Positions 19,414 through 29,385 are shown, numbered from the stretch's first letter. The stretch: DNA of 64,000 nt from Acidobacteriota bacterium (GCA_021818955.1 JAKASR010000008.1:1-64000), one strand, 5' to 3'. A program made the numbers and translations. The notes: generated by a model from the sequence alone, not told the origin.

Positions 19414-20152
19414 GCGGTTTTTCGGCAACGGCCAAGAGCGAAACGCCAAAGGGAAACGAGAGTTTCCTCAAGAGCCAGCCTTCCAGCCGGAACAACGCCA
19501 GCAAGGCCTGACCGAGCGCGGGCGGCGGCAAGGCTTCCAAATGACTCACGGGATGATCGCCATAGCGCCAAGCGTCGCAGCGCTTGCGCAACCAGGCGGG
19601 GAAGAATAAAAAAAAGTTGAAGTAAGAAAGCTTGCGAATGCGAAAGCCGGCGGCGGCCAGGCGCCTGGACAGTTGGCGCCGGGTATAGCGGCGAAGGTGG
19701 TGATTGGCACGATCGTGCGGCGACCAGAGAAAAGCAAAGGCCGGAACCGTGATCAGGACAAACCCGCCGGGACGCAGCAGGCGGAAGATATGGCGCAAGG
19801 CGCCATCATCATCGGATAAATGCTCGAGCATGTCGAGCGCAGTGATCAGGTCAAAACCGGCGGGGACCGCGGCCGGCAGGGCACAGGGAAAATTGCCCTG
19901 GACGAGGCGATCCAAGCCGCGCCGCCGGCAATACTCGAGCGCCTGGCGGCTGCAGTCCAGGCCCCAGACTTCACCCAGCGGACGCATGGCCTGGAGGGTT
20001 CCGCCGGTGCCGCACCCCAAATCGAGAATGCGCAAGCCGCCGCGCCAGCCCAGCCAGATGCGGACCTGGCCCAGCACAATGCGCCGGCGCCCCTGAAACC
20101 ACCAATGCCGGTCTTCCTGTTCAAAGAACAGATCGTAGAGTCGGGAGTCCAT
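19397..20152 (-). CDS. class I SAM-dependent methyltransferase
   Basis: The 251-aa protein shows the SAM-binding motif ILDLGCGTGGTLQAM near residues 40-54, followed by GLDCSRQAL and DLITALDMLEHLSDDDGALR, the Methyltransf_11/12 layout. Further on, LRPGGFVLITVPAFAFLWSP is the usual post-motif. The N-terminus EQEDRHWWFQGRR is common in methyltransferases that accompany GT2 enzymes in glycolipid gene pairs. It follows the GT2 gene by 24 bp on the same strand, so both may modify the same lipid-linked or cell-surface sugar. Confidence 0.85.
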   Translation of the reverse strand: MDSRLYDLFFEQEDRHWWFQGRRRIVLGQVRIWLGWRGGLRILDLGCGTGGTLQAMRPLGEVWGLDCSRQALEYCRRRGLDRLVQGNFPCALPAAVPAGFDLITALDMLEHLSDDDGALRHIFRLLRPGGFVLITVPAFAFLWSPHDRANHHLRRYTRRQLSRRLAAAGFRIRKLSYFNFFLFFPAWLRKRCDAWRYGDHPVSHLEALPPPALGQALLALFRLEGWLLRKLSFPFGVSLLAVAEKPPTGRD

Positions 20153-20176
20153 AAGCAGTCCGGCGCGCAGCGCATA

Positions 20177-21211
20177 TCATGAACCGCCGCCGCGGCAGCG
20201 AAGCACATAGAGGGGGCGATGCTTGCCTTGCTGAAAAGCGCGGCCGAGATACTCGCCCAGAATGCCGACGGTAAGCAGTTGCACGCCGCCGAGCAACAGC
20301 ATCACCGTCATCAGCGACGCCCAACCGGTGAGGGTGGATTTCCAGGCGAGTTTGGCGAACAGCACCCAAGCCAAGCCAGCCAGGCTGGCCAAGCCGGCCG
20401 CAGCGCCCACGAAGGTAGCCAAGCGCAGCGGCAAAATCGAAAACGAGACCAGGGAATCCAGCGCCAAGCGCAGCATTTTGCGCAGCGGATATTTGGAGCA
20501 GCCGGCCAGGCGCGGCGGACGGCAATATTCCAGGCGCGCCTGGCGAAAGCCGGTCCAGGCGATCATGCCGCGCAGATAGCGATGGGGCTCGGGCATGCGG
20601 CGCAGGATGCGGGCGACCTGGCGGTCAATGAGTTTGAAATCGCCGGCATTTTCGGGCAGCGCCACGCCTGAAAGCCGGCACATGAGTTGATAAAAGAGGG
20701 CGGCGCTAAGCTGTTTGAAGCGGCTTTCGCCCTCGCGCCGGGTGCGCACCGTATGCACCACCTCGAAGCCGCGCTCCCAGAGCGCGACCAGCGCCGGAAT
20801 GGTTTCGGGCGGATCCTGCAGGTCGGCGTCGCAAACGATCAGGGCATCGGCGCGGGTACGATCAATGCCGGCGCTGATGGCGATCTGCTGGCCGAAGTTG
20901 CGGGATAACGTCAGCACGCGCACGCGCGGGTCGGCAGATGCAAAGCCGTCGAGCATCCGGGGGGTCTCATCGCTGCTGCCGTCATCGATGAAGGTGATCC
21001 GCCAATCATAGGGCAGGGCATCGAGCGCAGCCCGCGCGCGACGCAGGAATTCAGGCAGCACGGCGGCTTCATTAAAGACCGGGACAACCAGGGCCAAGCG
21101 GCGGCGAGGCGCGCCTTCAGCATCACGGGCGGGACGGCGCGCAGGGCGCAGGGCGCCGGACAAGCGCTGCAAGGCGCGATTTCGGCGAGACTGAACGGGC
21201 ATAGGTTTCAC
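20177..21211 (-). CDS. GT2 glycosyltransferase with C-terminal TM helices (polyprenyl-phosphate type)
   Basis: The 344-aa protein carries a GT-A fold: LALVVPVFNEAAVLPEFLRR, ITFIDDGSSDETPRML, and the DxD site in IVCDADLQDPPETIPAL. ISAGIDRTRADA and DFKLIDRQVARIL complete the DPM1/GtrB/ArnC pattern. Two hydrophobic helices at about 245-310 anchor it. Such enzymes move a sugar onto undecaprenyl phosphate. It overlaps the DUF192 gene by 4 bp and lies at the distal end of the Tad gene run, so pilin or surface glycosylation is possible but not shown. Confidence 0.88.
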   Translation of the reverse strand: MKPMPVQSRRNRALQRLSGALRPARRPARDAEGAPRRRLALVVPVFNEAAVLPEFLRRARAALDALPYDWRITFIDDGSSDETPRMLDGFASADPRVRVLTLSRNFGQQIAISAGIDRTRADALIVCDADLQDPPETIPALVALWERGFEVVHTVRTRREGESRFKQLSAALFYQLMCRLSGVALPENAGDFKLIDRQVARILRRMPEPHRYLRGMIAWTGFRQARLEYCRPPRLAGCSKYPLRKMLRLALDSLVSFSILPLRLATFVGAAAGLASLAGLAWVLFAKLAWKSTLTGWASLMTVMLLLGGVQLLTVGILGEYLGRAFQQGKHRPLYVLRCRGGGS

Positions 21212-21603
21212 CCTCCGCCATTTACCAAGGGCTTAAGCACGAGGCTGCGATCGTCAATCACCAATTGATCGCCCGGTTCGGTGCGGCTGCGAAAAATGGT
21301 GTGCGCCGGCAACTCGATCAGGCTATAGGCCCGCAAACGCGGGCGGGTGATTGAGAAAGGGCGCACATGCTCGCGCACGCCCACCACGATTTGCCGACGA
21401 TCCAGCAACACCAGATCGATGGGGTACGACATGCCAATGGTATGGATCGAGTTGCCGGGAACGATCCACAGGCCGGCATCGGGTTTAAGCGGCCCGGCGC
21501 CCAGCAAGCCGACTAGGCGGCTGAAGTAGGTATCGGCCACGCGGACATGAATCCCCAGGAAGGTTTCCTTGGTGCGGTTATAGACGAACATTTCCCGAGG
21601 CAT
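21208..21603 (-). CDS. DUF192 family protein
   Basis: I take ATG 21603 (MPREMFVYNRTKETFLG) with GGAG eight bases upstream; a TTG at 21681 would add 26 residues of low conservation. DUF192 features are clear: RLVGLLGAGPL, GLWIVPGNSIHTIGMSYPID, LVLLDRRQIVVGV and AYSLIELPAHTI. The biochemical role of this family is not established. The stop overlaps the GT2 start by 4 bp. DUF192 genes beside Tad operons occur in other genomes, which suggests a link to secretion or pilus maturation. Confidence 0.8.
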   Translation of the reverse strand: MPREMFVYNRTKETFLGIHVRVADTYFSRLVGLLGAGPLKPDAGLWIVPGNSIHTIGMSYPIDLVLLDRRQIVVGVREHVRPFSITRPRLRAYSLIELPAHTIFRSRTEPGDQLVIDDRSLVLKPLVNGGG

Positions 21604-21684
21604 GACGGCAACTCCAGCCGTAGCTTCAAGCCGACCAAGCGGGCCGGTCGCGTTTTGCGGGGCGAGCGCGCTGGCGGGCAATGG

Positions 21685-21783
21685 CTAGCGGGGCGCCCGC
21701 CGTTTCATGCGGTACACCAGGACGACCAGCACCACCACGGCCAGAAAACCGGAAATCATTCGAATGAGCGTGACGTTATCCAT
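21685..21783 (-). CDS. 32-aa single-TM protein in the Tad operon
   Basis: ATG 21783 opens a frame reading MDNVTLIRMISGF, then LAVVVLVVLVYRMKRRAPR, with one TM helix and a basic tail. It lies between tadC (48 bp upstream) and DUF192 on the same strand, inside an otherwise tightly packed operon. A tight fit between genes and a clean topology support it; no homologue is recognised. Confidence 0.45.
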   Translation of the reverse strand: MDNVTLIRMISGFLAVVVLVVLVYRMKRRAPR

Positions 21784-21830
21784 AACGATTACCTTTGCCT
21801 TTCCTTTCGCTTGCCCGCCGGCGGCGGGGG

Positions 21831-22718
21831 TTAAGGCCGCAATCCGGCGAAACCTTTCATGATGTTGATTACCGCGGGGGCGATGGTCACGATAAAGATG
21901 CTGGGAAAAATGAACAAGACCAGCGGCACCACCAGTTTGATCGTGGTTTTCGCGCCCAATTCCTCAGCCTTTTGCCGGCGCTGAGTGCGCAGCGCATCGG
22001 CATAGGTTGCCAGCGCGCGCGAGACCGGGGTGCCGAAGCGCTCGGTATAGACCAGCATGTTGACGAACGATTGCGTGCCCGGATCATGCACGCGTTCGGA
22101 CATATTGCGCCAGGCCTGCAGCCGGGGAACGCCGGCGCTTTGCTCCAAGCTGATTAGCATCCACTCCTGGCTCAGATCGGGATGGCTGAAGACGATCTCC
22201 TGAGCGACGCGGAGCATGGCCTGATCGAGCCCCAGTCCGGCTTCCATGCAGATGGAAAGCAGGTCGAGGGCGTCGGGCAGGGCCAGCCGAATGCGCTCGC
22301 GGCGGCGCAGAATGGCGCGGTTGAGCCATAAATCCGGCAGCAGGAGACTCACCACCACGGCCAGCAGCAGCCAGAGCCAGAGCGAATGACGGACCCAAAA
22401 GGAAACCGCTACCGCCGCCAGAACCGGCAGCACCAGGCGAATGCTCTGAAACAAGTCGGCAGCGGCGGGCCGGCGATAGCCGGCCAGCATCAGGCGGCGC
22501 AGCAGTTGGGGATCGCGCTGACTGCCGAACAGCCGTCGCACCCCGGCCAGCGGCGTGGCCAGGCGTTCAAGAGCAAAATGAGAGCTTTCCCGCCCGTCAT
22601 CCGCCGCGGTCAACTGATGCAGCCGCAAGCTTTCGGGGGATTCATGTCCGGCCCAAAGAAACAGCAGGAAGAGCCCGGCCAACAAAACAAACACCAGCAA
22701 GCTTGCCCAGATCCACAT
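21831..22718 (-). CDS. tadC: TadC-like type II/IV secretion inner-membrane protein
   Basis: The 295-aa protein has a T2SSF domain: LALPDALDLLSICMEAGLGLDQAM, then SQEWMLISLEQSAGVPRLQAW and FVNMLVYTERFGTPVSRAL, flanked by TM helices at about 2-20, 105-140 and 265-290. In Tad systems TadB and TadC form the platform that couples the CpaF ATPase to pilin assembly. It follows tadB with 4 bp between. Length and topology are normal for TadC. Confidence 0.92.
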   Translation of the reverse strand: MWIWASLLVFVLLAGLFLLFLWAGHESPESLRLHQLTAADDGRESSHFALERLATPLAGVRRLFGSQRDPQLLRRLMLAGYRRPAAADLFQSIRLVLPVLAAVAVSFWVRHSLWLWLLLAVVVSLLLPDLWLNRAILRRRERIRLALPDALDLLSICMEAGLGLDQAMLRVAQEIVFSHPDLSQEWMLISLEQSAGVPRLQAWRNMSERVHDPGTQSFVNMLVYTERFGTPVSRALATYADALRTQRRQKAEELGAKTTIKLVVPLVLFIFPSIFIVTIAPAVINIMKGFAGLRP

Positions 22719-22722
22719 CGGT

Positions 22723-23697
22723 TCACACCCGAATCTTGAGAATCTTGCGCATCACCATGACGCCCAGCGCCATCATGACGAGGGCGAGGATGACCAGATG
22801 CCGGCCGAGCGGCACGGACAGCAGTTCGTGCTCATAGCCGGGGTTGACCGCATCGAGCATTAAAAACAAGACAAACGGCAGCAGGCACAGAATCCAGCCG
22901 GTGAGCCGTCCCTGGGCCGAATAGATACGGAGCTGGCCGCGCAGACGGATACGCTGGCGCATCAGGTGGGCGGTGTTATCCAGGATTTCGGCCAGATTGC
23001 CGCCGGTTTCACGCTGGATCAGAATGGCCGCGACCAGGAAGCGCACGTCATCAATGGGGACGCGCGCCAACAGATGGCGCAAGCCCTCGCGCAGCGGCAA
23101 TCCCAGGGCTTGCTGCTTAAACAGAGTGCGAAACTCGCCGCCGATGGGCGGCGGCAATTCTTCTGCCACCATCTCGATGGCGGCGGTAACGGCATGGCCG
23201 GCCTTGAGCGCGCGCGAGAGCAGGTCAATGGTTTCGGGCAACTGCGCATCGAGCGCCTGAAAGCGGCGATAGCGCAAAACCACCAGGGCGAGGGTGGGCA
23301 GGCCGGCGCCGACGGGCAGGCCGACAAGCGCGACCGCGCCCCAGCCCAACGCGTGCAACAGCAAGGCCAGCAAGAACGCGCCCGCGCCGGATGCAAAGAC
23401 CACCGCGGCGACGGTCCAGCGCGGGCCCGCGCCCGCCTGCCCCAGGAGCAGTTGCAGGCGATATATGCCCGGCCAGGGACTCATCAGGTTATGCAGCCAG
23501 GGCAGGCTGCTGAGCGCCGGCGGTTTGAGAATCGTTTGCTCCGCCGCCGCAGCGTTCGGAACTTGACCGATGCGCTCCAATTGGCGCAGCAGTTCCGCTT
23601 CCTGACGGCTGGGGCGCAGCGCCAGCGCCGCCGCAGCAAACGAGAGCAGCAGCAGCAGCAGGAAGATCAGGATGAGGTCGAAGAGGGTCATACGCAA
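22723..23697 (-). CDS. tadB: TadB-like inner-membrane platform protein
   Basis: The 324-aa protein has N-terminal TM helices (about 5-25, 95-135), a T2SSF domain (LPETIDLLSRALKAGHAVTAAIEMV to FLVAAILIQRETGGNLAEIL) and C-terminal helices (about 265-320). TadB pairs with TadC below the secretin channel. The gene sits 6 bp after cpaF and 4 bp before tadC, consistent with a single transcript. Confidence 0.92.
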   Translation of the reverse strand: MRMTLFDLILIFLLLLLLSFAAAALALRPSRQEAELLRQLERIGQVPNAAAAEQTILKPPALSSLPWLHNLMSPWPGIYRLQLLLGQAGAGPRWTVAAVVFASGAGAFLLALLLHALGWGAVALVGLPVGAGLPTLALVVLRYRRFQALDAQLPETIDLLSRALKAGHAVTAAIEMVAEELPPPIGGEFRTLFKQQALGLPLREGLRHLLARVPIDDVRFLVAAILIQRETGGNLAEILDNTAHLMRQRIRLRGQLRIYSAQGRLTGWILCLLPFVLFLMLDAVNPGYEHELLSVPLGRHLVILALVMMALGVMVMRKILKIRV

Positions 23698-23703
23698 CGG
23701 CGG

Positions 23704-25044
23704 CTAGAGCTTGGCGCCATGTTGAAACATGCCGGGCGGCAGGTGAATACCCATCAGCTTGAGTTTTTCGGCAAACCGGGGCCGGATACCGGTAGCGATA
23801 AACGATCCCAGCACTTTGCCTTGCTCATTGAGGCCTTTTTTCTCGAACAGAAAAATGTCCTGCAGGCTGACAACGTCTTCGTCCATGCCGGCAATTTCGG
23901 TCACATGGGTAATGCGGCGAGTGCCGTCGCTCATGCGCGAGACCTGCACGATCAGGGAAATGGCGGAGGCCACCTGCTGGCGCAAGGCGCGTTCCGGCAG
24001 GTTAAGGTTGGCCATCAACGCCATGGTTTCGATGCGAGCAATGGCGTCGCGCGGGCTGTTGGCATGCACGGTCGTCAGCGAGCCGTCGTGGCCGGTATTC
24101 ATCGCCTGCAGCATGTCCAGCGCCTCTTCACCGCGCACCTCGCCGATCACGATGCGGTCGGGGCGCATGCGCAGAGCATTGATCACCAACTGCCGCTGCC
24201 GCACCGCGCCTTTGCCTTCGACATTGGGCGGACGGCATTCCAACCGGACCACATGTTTCTGTTTCAGCTGCAGTTCGGCGGAATCCTCGATGGTCACAAT
24301 CCGCTCGCGCTGCGAGATGTAGCTGGAAAGCACGTTGAGCAGCGTGGTTTTGCCGGCGCCGGTGCCGCCGGAAATGACCAGGCTCAGCCGCGCCCGCACC
24401 GCGCCGCGCAGCAGCTCCAGCATGGGCGAGGACAGGGTGTGGTTTTCCAGCAGGTCTTCGGCGGCCAGCGGCACGCGGCCAAAACGGCGAATCGAGAGCA
24501 CCGGGCCATCGAGCGCCAGCGGGGGAATGATGACATTGACGCGCGAGCCATCGGCCAGCCGGGCATCCACCATGGGCGAGGATTCATCCACCCGGCGTCC
24601 CACCGCGGAAACGATCTTTTCGATGATGTGCATCAGGTGGGCATCATCTTTGAAGACCACCGCCGTTTCCTCGAGCACGCCCTTGCGCTCGACATAAATG
24701 CTGCGATAGTTGTTGACCAGGATGTCGTTAATGGTGGGATCCTGGAGCAGCGGTTCCAGCGGGCCCAGGCCAAAAACCTCATCCAGCACCTCGCGCGCCA
24801 GGCGATCGCGTTCGCCGCCGCTCAGCGGCACGTTCAGCTTTCCCACCAACTCCTGCACGACGGCAAAGACCTGCTGCCGCACCTGGCCATCGCGCAGCCG
24901 CGCCACCTTTTCCAGATCGATGCGGGTGAGCAGGTCGCGATGCAGGCTGGTCTTCAGCTCCTGATAGAGCTGCAAGTCGCGACCGCTTTTGGGGGCATCC
25001 TCCGCCCGCGGCGCGGGCGCCGGCAAGGCCATCTCCGCTTTCAT
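23704..25044 (-). CDS. cpaF: TadA/CpaF pilus assembly ATPase
   Basis: I start at ATG 25044 ([16 protein letters not shown]), which overlaps the cpaE stop by 4 bp; the longer frame above it merely shadows cpaE. The 446-aa protein has the secretion ATPase core: Walker [16 protein letters not shown], Asp box [14 protein letters not shown], Walker [20 protein letters not shown] and His box [16 protein letters not shown]. It powers assembly and retraction of Flp pili in the cytoplasm. The N-terminal segment [20 protein letters not shown] is typical of CpaF. Confidence 0.95.
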   Translation of the reverse strand: MKAEMALPAPAPRAEDAPKSGRDLQLYQELKTSLHRDLLTRIDLEKVARLRDGQVRQQVFAVVQELVGKLNVPLSGGERDRLAREVLDEVFGLGPLEPLLQDPTINDILVNNYRSIYVERKGVLEETAVVFKDDAHLMHIIEKIVSAVGRRVDESSPMVDARLADGSRVNVIIPPLALDGPVLSIRRFGRVPLAAEDLLENHTLSSPMLELLRGAVRARLSLVISGGTGAGKTTLLNVLSSYISQRERIVTIEDSAELQLKQKHVVRLECRPPNVEGKGAVRQRQLVINALRMRPDRIVIGEVRGEEALDMLQAMNTGHDGSLTTVHANSPRDAIARIETMALMANLNLPERALRQQVASAISLIVQVSRMSDGTRRITHVTEIAGMDEDVVSLQDIFLFEKKGLNEQGKVLGSFIATGIRPRFAEKLKLMGIHLPPGMFQHGAKL

Positions 25045-26303
25045 GCCGCCATCCTTTCCCGGGAGGAGGCCGGCGTGCGGGACAACCGCCCCAGCCAGCC
25101 GCGGGCGCCCGGCCGCGCGCCGTCTACCGCGCCCGGCGCCGCGAGCATTTCCGCCCAAGCCTGCAGGTTCCGGGTCAGTTCCGAGCCGGCGAGCGCGGAA
25201 GCATCCCCGGCGCTGAGGGCGCGCAACAACTGCGGATACTGATTCGGGATTTTGCGAAACAGTTCCTGCTTGAGTGCGCGGGTTATTTGCGCGTCGGCGA
25301 AGGCGGCGCGTTTGGCGTAGCGATTGAGCACCACCTGAGTTTTTTCCCGGGGCACATCCTTTTCCGCCAGCAACTGCAGCAGGCGGGCGGCATTGCGCAG
25401 CGCAACCAGTTCGGCCACCGTGATCAGATAGAGACGCTGGCAGGCGCGGACCAGCTCGAGGTTGAGTTCGTCCAGCCCGTAGGGGCAATCGAGCAGCAAA
25501 AAATCATATTGGCCGCGGAGAAAGTCGAGCGTCTGCAATACCGCCGAGGTTGACAGCCGGGGCGGGATCGCGCTTTCCGGCCCGGGTAACAGGTCAAGCC
25601 CGCTGGCGTGGCGGGCCAGAAAGCTGGGCAGCAACTCCTGATCGAGGCGATTGGCATTGTCGGCGAGATCAAAAAAATGATAGGGAGGCTGGGCTATGCC
25701 CAGGTACAGGGCGGCGGCACCGGCCACCGGCTGCAAATCGGCCAGCAACGTCCGGCGATGGCAGTGCTGCGCCAGATGCATGCCCAGTTGCGTGGCCAGC
25801 GCCGTCGCGCCCACGCCGCCCTTGCTGCCCATGAACAGCAATACTTGGGCTCCGGAGCGGGCGGCGCCCAGTTCGCGTTTGCGGCTGCGCACGCGTTCCA
25901 AGGCCTGGCCCAACTCGTCTGCCGCGAGCGGTTTGCTCAGGTACTCGCCGCAGCCGCTGCGCATGGCCAGCAAGATGGCCTGGCTGTGCCCGTCTTGCGA
26001 GATAGCTATCAAATCCGTATCCGGCAGTTCGGCATGGATACGCGCCGCGGCCCGGGCGGCGCCCGCCGGATCGGAATCAAAATCCACCAGGCAGATATCG
26101 GGCCGCTCGCCTTCCAGGCTGGCGAGCAGGGAATCGCCGGGCGCAAGCAAATAGGTATGCAACTCGAGCGGTGGGCGCAAGCCTCCCCGGCTAACGGCAA
26201 AGTCGCGCAACGCCTCGGCCGTATCCGCATCCAGGCAAAGCGCGGCCAGGCTGAGCGCGCCCGCGGCGGTGAAATGGGAAGGCGAAGAAAGCTGAGTGCT
26301 CAT
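25041..26303 (-). CDS. cpaE: CpaE/TadZ-like pilus localisation ATPase
   Basis: The 420-aa protein has an N-terminal receiver-like domain (about 50-150; [14 protein letters not shown] and [14 protein letters not shown]) followed by a MinD/ParA-type domain starting [40 protein letters not shown] supplies Walker B. The P-loop ends GAT where GKT/S is common, as in several TadZ proteins whose ATP use is reduced. TadZ/CpaE places the pilus machine at a pole or focus. It lies 6 bp after the secretin gene. Confidence 0.9.
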   Translation of the reverse strand: MSTQLSSPSHFTAAGALSLAALCLDADTAEALRDFAVSRGGLRPPLELHTYLLAPGDSLLASLEGERPDICLVDFDSDPAGAARAAARIHAELPDTDLIAISQDGHSQAILLAMRSGCGEYLSKPLAADELGQALERVRSRKRELGAARSGAQVLLFMGSKGGVGATALATQLGMHLAQHCHRRTLLADLQPVAGAAALYLGIAQPPYHFFDLADNANRLDQELLPSFLARHASGLDLLPGPESAIPPRLSTSAVLQTLDFLRGQYDFLLLDCPYGLDELNLELVRACQRLYLITVAELVALRNAARLLQLLAEKDVPREKTQVVLNRYAKRAAFADAQITRALKQELFRKIPNQYPQLLRALSAGDASALAGSELTRNLQAWAEMLAAPGAVDGARPGARGWLGRLSRTPASSRERMAA

Positions 26304-26309
26304 GATGAC

Positions 26310-27743
26310 CTAGCGCGGCCGGCCCGGCTGCGAGGCATGGCCGGGCAAATGACGGTCATATTTTTGCGGGTTCAGGTATGGCAGCGCCGGCGCGGGCAGG
26401 CTGGGCGCGGAGGCGCCGGTATGCGCCGGATCCACAATGAACGGCTGCACCATCACCATCAGCTCGGTCCGAGAGCGATTGAGCGAGTGGGAACGGAATA
26501 AATGTCCCAGGATGGGGATATTCGCGATACCGGGCATTTTGCGCAAATCCGCGGTGACGCGCTGGTCGAGCAAACCGGCAATGCCAAACGCCTGGCCATC
26601 TTTCAGTTCGATCACCGAATCCGCGCTCCGGGTCGAAAACGCCGGCACGGTAAAGCCGGAAATGTTGACGGCGTTGGCGTAATCCAGGGTGCTGACTTCC
26701 GGTTTGACCTGCAGCCGCACGATCCGGCCCGGCTCGATCGTGCCTTGAAAATTCAGGCGCACGCCGAAGGGGCGATAGATGATCGTCACCGCGCCCACGT
26801 TCACCCCGCCCTGCACCACCGGCACCGGAATTTCTCCGCCGGCAAGAAAGCTGGCGGGCGCGCCATCCAACGCCATGAGATTAGGTTGCGCGAGAATCTG
26901 CAGAATATTTTTCTGTTGCAGGAGCGCCAGCGTGGCGCCCAGATTCAGGTCGGGCCGGAAAAAAAAGAAGTTAAGCAAGTTATTGACGCCAAATTGCGTC
27001 TGATAACCCTGTAAGTGCCCATCAATGGTTCCCGTCACCTTTAAGGGTTGGCCGCCTTCGCCGGCAATCGTGCCGAACTGCTGAGTTGAAATCACGCCCG
27101 GGGTATTGCCGGCCCCGGTGCTGATCAGGTTGACGCCAAACTGGTTCAATTTCGCGCGATCCACCTCGACGAAACGCACCTTCAGCAGAATCTGGCGCCG
27201 GGGCGGGGGATCGCCAACCTGCAGGGTATCCACCACTTTGGCGGCATACAGGTGAGCCAGCCCCTCCAGCGCCTTGGCGGTAGCGGCATCAGGCGCTTGG
27301 CCAGCCAGGACGATCCGGTTGCGATCGGCGCGCAGGCGGACAGGCACATTCGGCCAGGCGCGGTGAATCGCGCGGCGCAAGGCGGTAATGCCCAAATCCA
27401 CCTGCACCGGCATCATCTTGAACCGGCCATCGCGGCTCCACAAAATCAGACTGCAGGAGCCCGCCTTGCGCGCTTCGATGACGACCTGGCGGGGAGAAAC
27501 GGCGACGGCGGCAACAATTTTGGGATTGCTGACCAGGACCCGCGCCAGCGGGGAGGCGGATTCAATCACCGCCGAACCGCCTACCACTAAGCGCAAAGGA
27601 TGGCGCCGGGGAAGGGCGATGTGAACTCCCGTAGCCGCGGGCACGCGCGCCGCCGCCGTCTTTACGCCGCACAACGGCCAGGGGAGAAGCAAGCCAAGCG
27701 CGACGGACGAAAACAATAGTCGAGCGAATCGACGGGAGTTCAA
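26310..27743 (-). CDS. cpaC: RcpA/CpaC-like outer-membrane secretin of the Tad system
   Basis: The 477-aa protein has a signal peptide (about 1-34), a pilus-assembly N-domain (HPLRLVVGGSAVIESASPLARVLVSNPKIV), a BON-like segment and a C-terminal secretin domain. That domain spans ILAQPNLMALDGAPASFLAGGEIPVPV and VSTLDYANAVNISGFTVPAF to FGIAGLLDQRVTADLRKMPG and PILGHLFRS. It forms the outer-membrane pore through which Flp pili exit. It overlaps cpaB by 4 bp. Confidence 0.93.
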   Translation of the reverse strand: MNSRRFARLLFSSVALGLLLPWPLCGVKTAAARVPAATGVHIALPRRHPLRLVVGGSAVIESASPLARVLVSNPKIVAAVAVSPRQVVIEARKAGSCSLILWSRDGRFKMMPVQVDLGITALRRAIHRAWPNVPVRLRADRNRIVLAGQAPDAATAKALEGLAHLYAAKVVDTLQVGDPPPRRQILLKVRFVEVDRAKLNQFGVNLISTGAGNTPGVISTQQFGTIAGEGGQPLKVTGTIDGHLQGYQTQFGVNNLLNFFFFRPDLNLGATLALLQQKNILQILAQPNLMALDGAPASFLAGGEIPVPVVQGGVNVGAVTIIYRPFGVRLNFQGTIEPGRIVRLQVKPEVSTLDYANAVNISGFTVPAFSTRSADSVIELKDGQAFGIAGLLDQRVTADLRKMPGIANIPILGHLFRSHSLNRSRTELMVMVQPFIVDPAHTGASAPSLPAPALPYLNPQKYDRHLPGHASQPGRPR

Positions 27744-28540
27744 AATTTGACCTCGCTGCGTTTCGTGCCCTGAATCATTTGCACCACGTTGAGCGGCTTG
27801 GGGGGCAGGTGCGGGCGCCAGCCATGCCTGGCCGGGGGGGGAGTTTGCCCGTTCAACAGCTGTCCCAGGCGGATCGGCGGCGGTTGCAGGGTTTTGGCGT
27901 CCGCGCCATTGCGCAACACGAACTGAATGCTGCTGCTGGCGCTGGCCAGCAGCAGTTTTTCCGCATCGACCGGATGCAGCAACAGGGTCACCACGCTGAC
28001 GGTATGCGGCTTGCCCGCGGGATCGGGCTGAATTTCCTCGCCCGCGGTCAAGACTTCGACGTTTTGCAAAATGGTCTGCGTCAGCGGTTGTTTCAAGGGC
28101 ATGCCGGGCTGGTTATTGTGGAAAGTCGCGAGCACGTCCACATGCGAGCCGGGAAACAGAAACCCGGCCACGCCCACCACGGCATTGGATTTCACCGAGG
28201 TGGCGCGCATGCCGGGCGGGATATGCACCGCAAGCCCGATGCCGGCTCCCGGGATAGCCAGATCTTTTTTCAAAACCGGCTCGCTGGCGCTGAGCGGATA
28301 GATCAAAGGTCTACCCGCCAAAGGCGGGATGGCATGATAGGCGCCGGGGAGGGGAATATTGGCAGGCCAGCTGATCAGTTCCAGATCGGAGGCTTTCAGC
28401 GCAACCCCGGCGGGCAATTTTTTGGCGGCGGTCACAATGGAAACCGTCCGCAAGGAAGGCATGCCGCCGCGGTTGAGCCAGTGATAGAGCAGGTAGGTAG
28501 CGCCGGTCGCCAGCATGAGCGCGGCCAACAGAGCGATCAC
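27740..28540 (-). CDS. cpaB: CpaB/RcpC-like periplasmic Tad protein
   Basis: The 266-aa protein begins with a TM anchor (ALLAALMLATGATYLLYHWL), then an SAF domain (AAKKLPAGVALKASDLELISWP) and the RcpC/CpaB domain (IPPGMRATSVKSNAVVGVAGFLFPGSHVDVLAT and QTILQNVEVLTAGEEIQ). CpaB is thought to stabilise the secretin and bind peptidoglycan. It follows the prepilin peptidase gene by 21 bp and overlaps cpaC. Confidence 0.92.
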   Translation of the reverse strand: MIALLAALMLATGATYLLYHWLNRGGMPSLRTVSIVTAAKKLPAGVALKASDLELISWPANIPLPGAYHAIPPLAGRPLIYPLSASEPVLKKDLAIPGAGIGLAVHIPPGMRATSVKSNAVVGVAGFLFPGSHVDVLATFHNNQPGMPLKQPLTQTILQNVEVLTAGEEIQPDPAGKPHTVSVVTLLLHPVDAEKLLLASASSSIQFVLRNGADAKTLQPPPIRLGQLLNGQTPPPARHGWRPHLPPKPLNVVQMIQGTKRSEVKF

Positions 28541-28561
28541 TACACGACGCGGAGACGTAAT

Positions 28562-29089
28562 TCACCTCCCCAGCGGCCCGGCCAGCCAGGCATAGGCGGC
28601 GCCAAGCGCAATGGCCAGCGCGTAAGGCAGCCGCAACGCGGCCGGCGATTCCAGGTTCCATTCCGGATGCGGCCGCAGGCGGGTGGTGAAATGGAAACGC
28701 GCCAGGCGCAGGGCATTGCGCAACGTTTCGACCGTGCGGGCGCGCAGCCAGATCAGCCCCAGAGCCAAGAGCAGGCCGGCTAACGCCGTAGCTTGCAACA
28801 CCAGCAGTCCACCGCGGGCGCCGGCCCAGGCGCCGACGGCGGCCATCAGCTTGACATCGCCGCCGCCCATGCCGCCACGCAGAAAGAACAGCAACAACAG
28901 TCCGGCGCAGATCAGCATGCCCAACAGGCCATCAACCATGCCCCGCCAACCAGACCAGAGGAGGCGGGCCGTCAATGCCGTCGCCAGGCCGCCATAACTG
29001 AGCCAGTTGGGAATCCGCCGGCGGCGCAGATCCAGAACCGCCCCTCCTATCGCGCAGCCGGTTGCGATTGCCATCCAAGCGGTTTGCAT
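28562..29089 (-). CDS. cpaA: CpaA/TadV prepilin peptidase (A24 family)
   Basis: The 175-aa membrane protein contains the two catalytic aspartates of A24 peptidases: Asp in LDLRRRRIPNWLSY near residue 20, and the GxGD-type GGMGGGDVKLMAAVGAW near residue 77. Several TM helices fill the rest. It removes the leader of the Flp prepilin after Gly. It lies 107 bp after the pilin gene and opens the run of tightly spaced machinery genes. Confidence 0.92.
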   Translation of the reverse strand: MQTAWMAIATGCAIGGAVLDLRRRRIPNWLSYGGLATALTARLLWSGWRGMVDGLLGMLICAGLLLLFFLRGGMGGGDVKLMAAVGAWAGARGGLLVLQATALAGLLLALGLIWLRARTVETLRNALRLARFHFTTRLRPHPEWNLESPAALRLPYALAIALGAAYAWLAGPLGR

Positions 29090-29196
29090 AAATATCGCGG
29101 TTGTGCCGGGCGCCGGCCTGAAAACAATTCAGATCCGGCGCCCCTGAGAACGGATCGCGCCGGACCGGCAACTGCAAGGCCCGGACGCACGGGGTT

Positions 29197-29385
29197 TTAG
29201 GAGATGTACTGCGCCAGGAAAGTGCCCACCTGCATAAAGGCGCTATTTATGGAGGTGGCCAGCGAAGTCATGCCGGCGGTGGCGGCAAAAGCAATCAGCG
29301 CCACCAGCAACACATACTCAATCAACCCCTGACCGGATTCATCCCGATATAAGCGAGCCCAAATTTCCTGCATGCGTTGTCTCAT
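29197..29385 (-). CDS. flp: Flp-family type IVb pilin
   Basis: The 62-aa protein reads DESGQGLIEYVLLVALIAF: the Flp signature with processing after the Gly of ESG, Glu at +5 and Tyr at +6. It is followed by a hydrophobic assembly helix and a short tail. The start ATG has AGGAGAAAG upstream. It is the main pilus subunit and the first gene of the minus-strand Tad unit. The upstream region carries a sigma-54 type element and a dyad about 100 bp further out. Confidence 0.95.
   Translation of the reverse strand: MRQRMQEIWARLYRDESGQGLIEYVLLVALIAFAATAGMTSLATSINSAFMQVGTFLAQYIS

Noticed and set aside
22966-25242. 758-codon plus-strand frame opposite tadB and cpaF
   Set aside because: Gln/Ala/His-rich shadow; the minus strand holds intact Walker motifs and T2SSF domains.
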